This document shows, piece by piece, positions 59,814-64,000 of a DNA stretch of 64,000 nucleotides (the first letter of the stretch is position 1; the number at the start of each line of letters is the position of its first letter). Below the pieces are notes generated by a model. That model saw nothing but the letters and a program-made list of their open reading frames with translations, was not told the DNA's origin and made no database searches. The stretch covers positions 124,001 through 188,000 of the forward strand of contig NZ_JAEPPI010000002.1 in assembly GCF_017641085.1 (NCBI RefSeq), read 5' to 3'. A program made the translations under genes and the position numbers. Source of the DNA: Gracilimonas sp. (GTDB taxonomy: Bacteria; Bacteroidota; Rhodothermia; Balneolales; Balneolaceae).

Positions 59814-61505
59814 CTAATTTATTTTATCCTGCAAATGTGTTCGGGTTGAATCTTTTTCCAATGCTTGCTGCCACCAGTCCCGGGCTTCATCCATATTGCC
59901 GAGCTGCTCTTCCACATCGCCCATATGTTCCAATACTTCTGCGCTGGCCGACCCGGTTTTAATGGAGGCGTCAATGAATCTTTTGGCCCGGTCGTAATCG
60001 CCCAGCTTGAAATAAACCCAGCCTACGGTATCCAGGTAAGCAGCATTTTCCGGAGCTACTTCAATGGCTTTTAGTGCTAATTCCTTGGCTCGTTCCAGGT
60101 TCTCTCCCCGAACCGATAAATTATACGCGTAATTATTCATCGCATTGTCGTTCTCGGGGTCGTAGCGCAGGGCCAGTTCGTAGGCTTCATCCGATGCTTC
60201 ATGATGTTCGAGATTCGCCCTCACATCTCCCAGTGTGCTGTACACAATCGATTTGAATGGGCGGCGAGCCGGGGCGCGGGTTGCATTCTCCAACCACTCT
60301 TCTGCCTTCTGATTTTGACCGTTGAGCATATAGGCACTGCCCACAAAAAATTGGACAAAGGCATCATCCGGAACCGACTCATCTGCTTTTTCACCTACTT
60401 CAATGGCTTCTTCGTACCTTTGCTCACTCATCAACAACTGCAGGCGCTGCCTCCACGCGATGTCATCTTCAGGGAGCAACTCGTTTGCCCGCTCGAGATT
60501 CTCAAGAGCTTTTTCGGGTTGAGCCGTTTGGGCATAAAACTCTCCAGCAAGGGTGAACGCCGGACCGTAACCAGATTCACTTTCGGTAAGGGTATCTAAG
60601 ACACGCTCGGTTTCAATTCTAAGCTGAATGTTCTGGGAATCCTGCTGAACTCTTGAATACAGAAACCGGGCGATGTTCATTTTGTCCACCGGCTCAATAA
60701 GTGGGTCACCGATAAAATCCGTTAACAGGGTGCCGGCACTGTCCCATCGTTGTTCGTCGAGGTAAATGCCGGCCAGGTTTATGAGTGATTGCGGATCACG
60801 GGCATTTCTGTTCAGCGCATCAGACAATACTTTTTTGGCTGAATCGCGCTCACCGTTTCTCACATAATATTCGCCCAGCATATTCAGCATTTCCAGGTTA
60901 TCCGGGTCAATTTCGCGCACCTTTTCCAGCTGAGCCACGGCCGAATCCGGAACCGCCAGCGCTTCAAAATTTCTAAATTTCATCAGCAGCACCTGGATAT
61001 CGGGCCCGGTCAGCTTCAGGATTTGATCCAGTGCCTCATTCGATTTCAGAAACTCACCATAGTCGTTATAGGTGTCGGCGAGCATGTACAGAGCGTCAAA
61101 ATCATCGGGGTGAAAGTCCAGCAGAGTGGTTAGCTCATCCAGCGTAGCCTGGTTTCGGCCTGCTGCTCGATATATCTGGGCCAGCTTGAGGCGGTACCAT
61201 TTGTTTTCCGGCTCGGTTTCTACGGCCTGCTTTCCATAAAGAGCAGCATTAGGAAGGTCATCCAGCTGCAGATAGGTATCAGCCAGTGCGTAATTTACAC
61301 CCGAAGGTGCTTCCAGATTACGCCGCGCCTCCAGGAATAACTCCCTGGCTGTTTCAAACTCCTCGTTTTCAAATGCTTCCATACCCTGAATGTAAGCCGC
61401 CTTGCCGGTAAGCTGGGTATCGGACTGGATCTGGGCAAGCGCCGGAGCGCATCCCAAAAGCAACAGAGAAAATAAGGTGGTCTGGAAAAATTTCATGGCA
61501 TTCAT
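59814..61505 (-). CDS. Large TPR-repeat lipoprotein
   Basis: A 563-aa protein with lipoprotein-type signal (FFQTTLFSLLLLGC), then a solenoid of more than ten TPR units covering the whole chain. Clear examples: AYIQGMEAFENEEFETAREL, ALYMLADTYNDYGEFLKSNE, LEMLNMLGEYYVRNGERDSA and AAYLDTVGWVYFKLGDYDRA. No catalytic motif. It is the first gene of the TPR-DUF4292-EnvC array and should act as an interaction scaffold at the outer membrane. The first Met or Met4 could be the start. Confidence 0.87.
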   Translation of the reverse strand: MNAMKFFQTTLFSLLLLGCAPALAQIQSDTQLTGKAAYIQGMEAFENEEFETARELFLEARRNLEAPSGVNYALADTYLQLDDLPNAALYGKQAVETEPENKWYRLKLAQIYRAAGRNQATLDELTTLLDFHPDDFDALYMLADTYNDYGEFLKSNEALDQILKLTGPDIQVLLMKFRNFEALAVPDSAVAQLEKVREIDPDNLEMLNMLGEYYVRNGERDSAKKVLSDALNRNARDPQSLINLAGIYLDEQRWDSAGTLLTDFIGDPLIEPVDKMNIARFLYSRVQQDSQNIQLRIETERVLDTLTESESGYGPAFTLAGEFYAQTAQPEKALENLERANELLPEDDIAWRQRLQLLMSEQRYEEAIEVGEKADESVPDDAFVQFFVGSAYMLNGQNQKAEEWLENATRAPARRPFKSIVYSTLGDVRANLEHHEASDEAYELALRYDPENDNAMNNYAYNLSVRGENLERAKELALKAIEVAPENAAYLDTVGWVYFKLGDYDRAKRFIDASIKTGSASAEVLEHMGDVEEQLGNMDEARDWWQQALEKDSTRTHLQDKIN

Positions 61506-61565
61506 ATCAACGGTAAGTATAACAGGAAAGTGTGATTTATGCTCACTTGCTTGCTCAACAAAAAA

Positions 61566-61590
61566 AGAGCCGGATGGGATGTCCGGCTCT
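61566..61590 (-). terminator. Orphan minus-strand intrinsic terminator
   Basis: Perfect 9-bp stem AGAGCCGGA / TCCGGCTCT with a 7-base loop. On the minus strand it is followed by a run of seven T. No recognised minus-strand gene lies to its right within the next 200 bp, so it may end a short non-coding RNA or tiny gene between 61590 and 61790. On the plus strand only a weak CTGCTTTTT follows. Confidence 0.7.
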
Positions 61591-61799
61591 TCTGCTTTTT
61601 CTGTTAAAAAGCTGTTGCTCTCTTAATGAATAGTGCATGTAAAATGAAAGTTTAGCAGGTTTTCGTTCCCGTAAGAGTAACCATTCAGGATTCTTTTTAG
61701 CCGACATATCATTCCGGAACAAAAATGATTAACTAAAACTGTAACAAGCCCGTTTGTTTTTCCTCTCTTTAGGTGGGTACTCTAATAAATACGAGCTTT

Positions 61800-63703
61800 A
61801 TGATACAAGTTTATTCAAAAATCGTTCTTTTGGGGTTTACGATCTTTCTTTTCCTTTCTATCCAAAATGCCATGGGACAGGTTGTGATTAAAGATAAACT
61901 TGAGATAAAACCAAACGGTCAGAAAACTCATGATCCCGGGATTGAGTCGGCAGTCTCAGGTCCGTTCTCCTTTTATTATCCGGTTTTCTTTTTGATTTTT
62001 CGTACCGCATGGAGCTCTATGATGTACCCTCTGTAGCCTTATCTAATTCGTCTCAGGAAAAATTTGTTGCACTTTTGGACGGGTATCCCGATGGAAGTGA
62101 GGCCTTGTACGATGACGCAGGGACTGACATTTTGGTACTTAACCGCCCGGAGACCCAAGGCAAAAAATTCAAGCTACGGGTAATGGGGGAATTCAAAAAA
62201 GGGCTTACGCTTGGGAAAGCCAAACCCGAGGGCTATGACACCTCTGAAGTTGAAGAAACCGTGCAAGCAATATTCCCGGGGAAAACAGTAAGCAACATCG
62301 CATCCGATCCTTACTGCGGGTTAACCGAAGCCTATGTTTCCAGGAATGGAGTATTTGTAAATTGCTTTGAGTTTACGATAGGCAGCAGTTCTACTGAAAT
62401 TTTGTTGGGCGAATCAAAATACTTTTATGCTATTCAAGACCCTGATGATAGCACCAACCTGCTGATCAAAGAATTGGAAGTTGATCCACAATCAGAAGAT
62501 CCCCTAACCTTGCCTTCCGATGGTTTAGCAGATGGTTTTTCGGGTGACGATCTAATTGAAGTGATTTCCGGTGGCAAGTCGGGAGTATATTGGGAGCGGA
62601 AGCGGGCTATAATTGATAATAATGGTTCCATAACCGTTCAGGACTTACCTGATGGAATCGTGCGTGTCATAGGGCGGTATTGGGAAAACGGGAAGGCGTA
62701 CAACGTGAGATTGAAAGCCTCTTCTGGAAACCGAGTGGGAGAATTGGAAATTAAAGTGGTGAAGCCGGATAAGCTGGGAGATATGTATGCGAAAGCCAGA
62801 GATGTTTTCGATCAGGTAATCAACGTGGATTCCCTCATCATTGCCAATGCCGGAAAGTATGGGATTCCGCCGCAATTATTGAAAGCTCATATAAGTGGAG
62901 AAGTATATACTGAAGACTTTGGCGCTGGAGTTGGAGAAGGATTTACTCCAGGCTACTTATACGAACCATTTACTGTTGAATGGTGGTTAAGAGACATTCA
63001 AGATGACTACGTCTTAAAAAAGGAATGGGAGGATAATGACTTTAGTGTATCGTCTGGTTCAATGGGATCAGGAGTTGCAGTTCCTGTGCATTTGTATACA
63101 GAAAAACAGACCTATCCTTCTAATCCGGTTACAATTTGGAAAATGGTTAATAAATATTCCTCTATTTCAGGTTCCTCTCCATCTGGAGAATGGAATTCTT
63201 ATTACAAGAAGAAAGATACCTCTAGTCGGTTACAATTTTATTATAGTCAGCCAAGAGAAGTTTATGAGGATATTATTGGAGCCGTAAGGGAAAAGAATAA
63301 AGATCTTGAAGTTGAAGAAGTATACTCCCAGGCAAATGATTCTTTAGTTGCATATTTAAAAAGTGATTGGAGAGGTGGGCTTGATAATTTATATGCACAG
63401 ACAAGAATAGCCAGTTCATATGGTTATTTTCAAGTGTTATATACTACGGGGATTTTATCCATCAAATCTGGAGGAGCAAATTATCCCAGAACTGAACTTC
63501 CTGAAAAACTGAACGAAGTAGAGACTAATTTCAGAGTAGCTATGGTAAAATATAATGAACTCCTAAACGAAATTGCGGATTCCAACTGGGAAAAAGGATA
63601 TGAACAGGTGTGGTTTGAACTTGTTTCAAACTGGAATAGTAAACGTGAATATAGTTCTAGTATCTATAAAAACATCAAGAACTTTTTACCCCAAAACCCA
63701 TGA
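61800..63703 (+). pseudogene. Frameshifted secreted protein with possible lysozyme-like region
   Basis: The ATG at 61800 begins a signal peptide (VYSKIVLLGFTIFLFLSIQN, cleavage near AMGQ) and runs in one frame to a TAA-type stop at 62034-62036. A second, 564-aa frame takes over from about 61947 to 63703. The frames join naturally if one base is added at the T-run 61989-61993, giving FDFSYRMELYDVPSVAL. The long part contains IIANAGKYGIPPQLLKAHIS then GEVYTEDF (near 62850-62930) and RIASSYGYFQVLYTTG (near 63405-63450). These recall the catalytic-Glu and GLMQ-type motifs of lysozyme-like transglycosylases, but the match is weak. The stop overlaps the next gene by 4 bp. It may be a true frameshift, a phase-variable tract or a base-call error. 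Confidence 0.65.
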
Positions 63704-64000
63704 AAAAACAATTTACTCTAAGTTTAATTCTTTCGCTTTTTGTAACAATTGCCAGTTATGGACAAACCATAGATGACATCAAACAACAAGTGAAATCAGA
63801 ACTGGATTCAAAATACGATATTTCCTTTTTGGTAGATGTGGAAGCTTTTGATGGGCGCAATACATACGCTTATCAAGACCCATATAACACCTTGACTGGA
63901 ACCTACTTAGTTATGGCTTCAGGTTCATCTATAAAACATGGGCTGATTGGAGTTTATGAGAATGGAGTTCTTATTTGGAATACAGACCCGATTTTAGCAG
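63700..64000 (+). CDS. Secreted protein of unknown function (3' partial)
   Basis: Starts with ATG at 63700, overlapping the preceding stop as ATGA, and stays open to the window edge (100 codons). It has a clear signal peptide (KKQFTLSLILSLFVTIASYG, cleaved before QT). The mature part begins IDDIKQQVKSELDSKYD, followed by beta-rich sequence (GTYLVMASGSSIKHGLIGVY, ENGVLIWNTD). No family recognised. Coupled to the frameshifted gene upstream, so the two are likely an operon. Confidence 0.7.
   Translation, partial: MKKQFTLSLILSLFVTIASYGQTIDDIKQQVKSELDSKYDISFLVDVEAFDGRNTYAYQDPYNTLTGTYLVMASGSSIKHGLIGVYENGVLIWNTDPILA

Noticed and set aside
61590-61650. A 27-codon minus-strand peptide gene before the orphan terminator
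   Set aside because: Its stop lies within the hairpin, it has no hydrophobic or conserved pattern, and no ribosome site is evident.
1-64000. CRISPR arrays, tRNA or rRNA genes, complete insertion sequences, prophage
   Set aside because: No regularly spaced repeats, cloverleaf-like segments, transposase, integrase or phage structural genes were recognised on reading both strands.

Overview
This 64 kb window looks like an ordinary chromosomal stretch from a member of the Balneolota/Bacteroidota assemblage, most likely a marine Balneolaceae-type bacterium. That placement is inferred from gene content: the bacillithiol enzyme BshA, DUF4293- and DUF4292-type proteins, a Bat (aerotolerance) gene cluster, TetR-controlled RND and MacA/MacB-type exporters, and many lipoproteins and signal-peptide proteases. 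No rRNA, tRNA, CRISPR array, prophage or complete insertion sequence was recognised. Both window edges cut a gene: a GAF/SpoIIE phosphatase on the left and a small secreted protein on the right.

Layout. 1-4.4 kb: phosphatase, MltF-type lytic transglycosylase, EamA transporter, DUF4293 protein. 4.5-11.4 kb: a tripartite RND efflux operon (tetR-tolC-adaptor-pump, minus strand) with two near-identical palindromes that look like TetR operators. 11.5-25 kb: an exopolysaccharide/capsule locus containing an SLBB export protein, a lipoprotein glucuronyl C5-epimerase, a Wzx flippase, two GT4 and one GT2 glycosyltransferase, WecB, an O-antigen ligase/polymerase and Wzz. Its right part appears co-transcribed with pyrR-pyrB. 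By eye, the middle of the locus is AT-rich compared with its flanks. 25-28 kb: sucC, a small unknown protein, bshA. 28.3-32.7 kb: yebC followed by batC-like/batC-like/batD/batE. 32.8-38.5 kb: an M20 peptidase and a MacA-permease-TolC exporter lacking its ATPase gene. 38.7-42.7 kb: panD, panC, a two-lipoyl E2 acyltransferase and frr. 42.7-46.7 kb: a four-helix-bundle gene flanked by inverted repeats, then smc. 46.9-52.2 kb: a TPR lipoprotein, an asparagine-synthetase-like protein without the glutaminase cysteine, and a secreted M14 carboxypeptidase. 52.2-54 kb: a three-gene HipB/HipS/HipT-type toxin-antitoxin module with an upstream operator array. 54-61.5 kb: a Ppx/GppA-HD phosphatase, an M28 peptidase, a small membrane protein, an EnvC-like activator, a DUF4292 lipoprotein and a TPR lipoprotein. 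61.8-64 kb: a frameshifted secreted protein with a possible lysozyme-like region and a following partial gene.

The most notable items are: the split HipA system (hipBST order, an SIA instead of SIS loop motif, four operator-like repeats and two perfect Shine-Dalgarno octamers); the twin TetR operators, one buried in the 3' end of tetR; the putative periplasmic C5-epimerase in a polysaccharide locus, suggesting an iduronate-containing polymer; a GT2 gene whose conserved N-terminus has no ATG, GTG or TTG start; and the frameshifted gene at the right end. All functional calls come from reading motifs. No database search was run.
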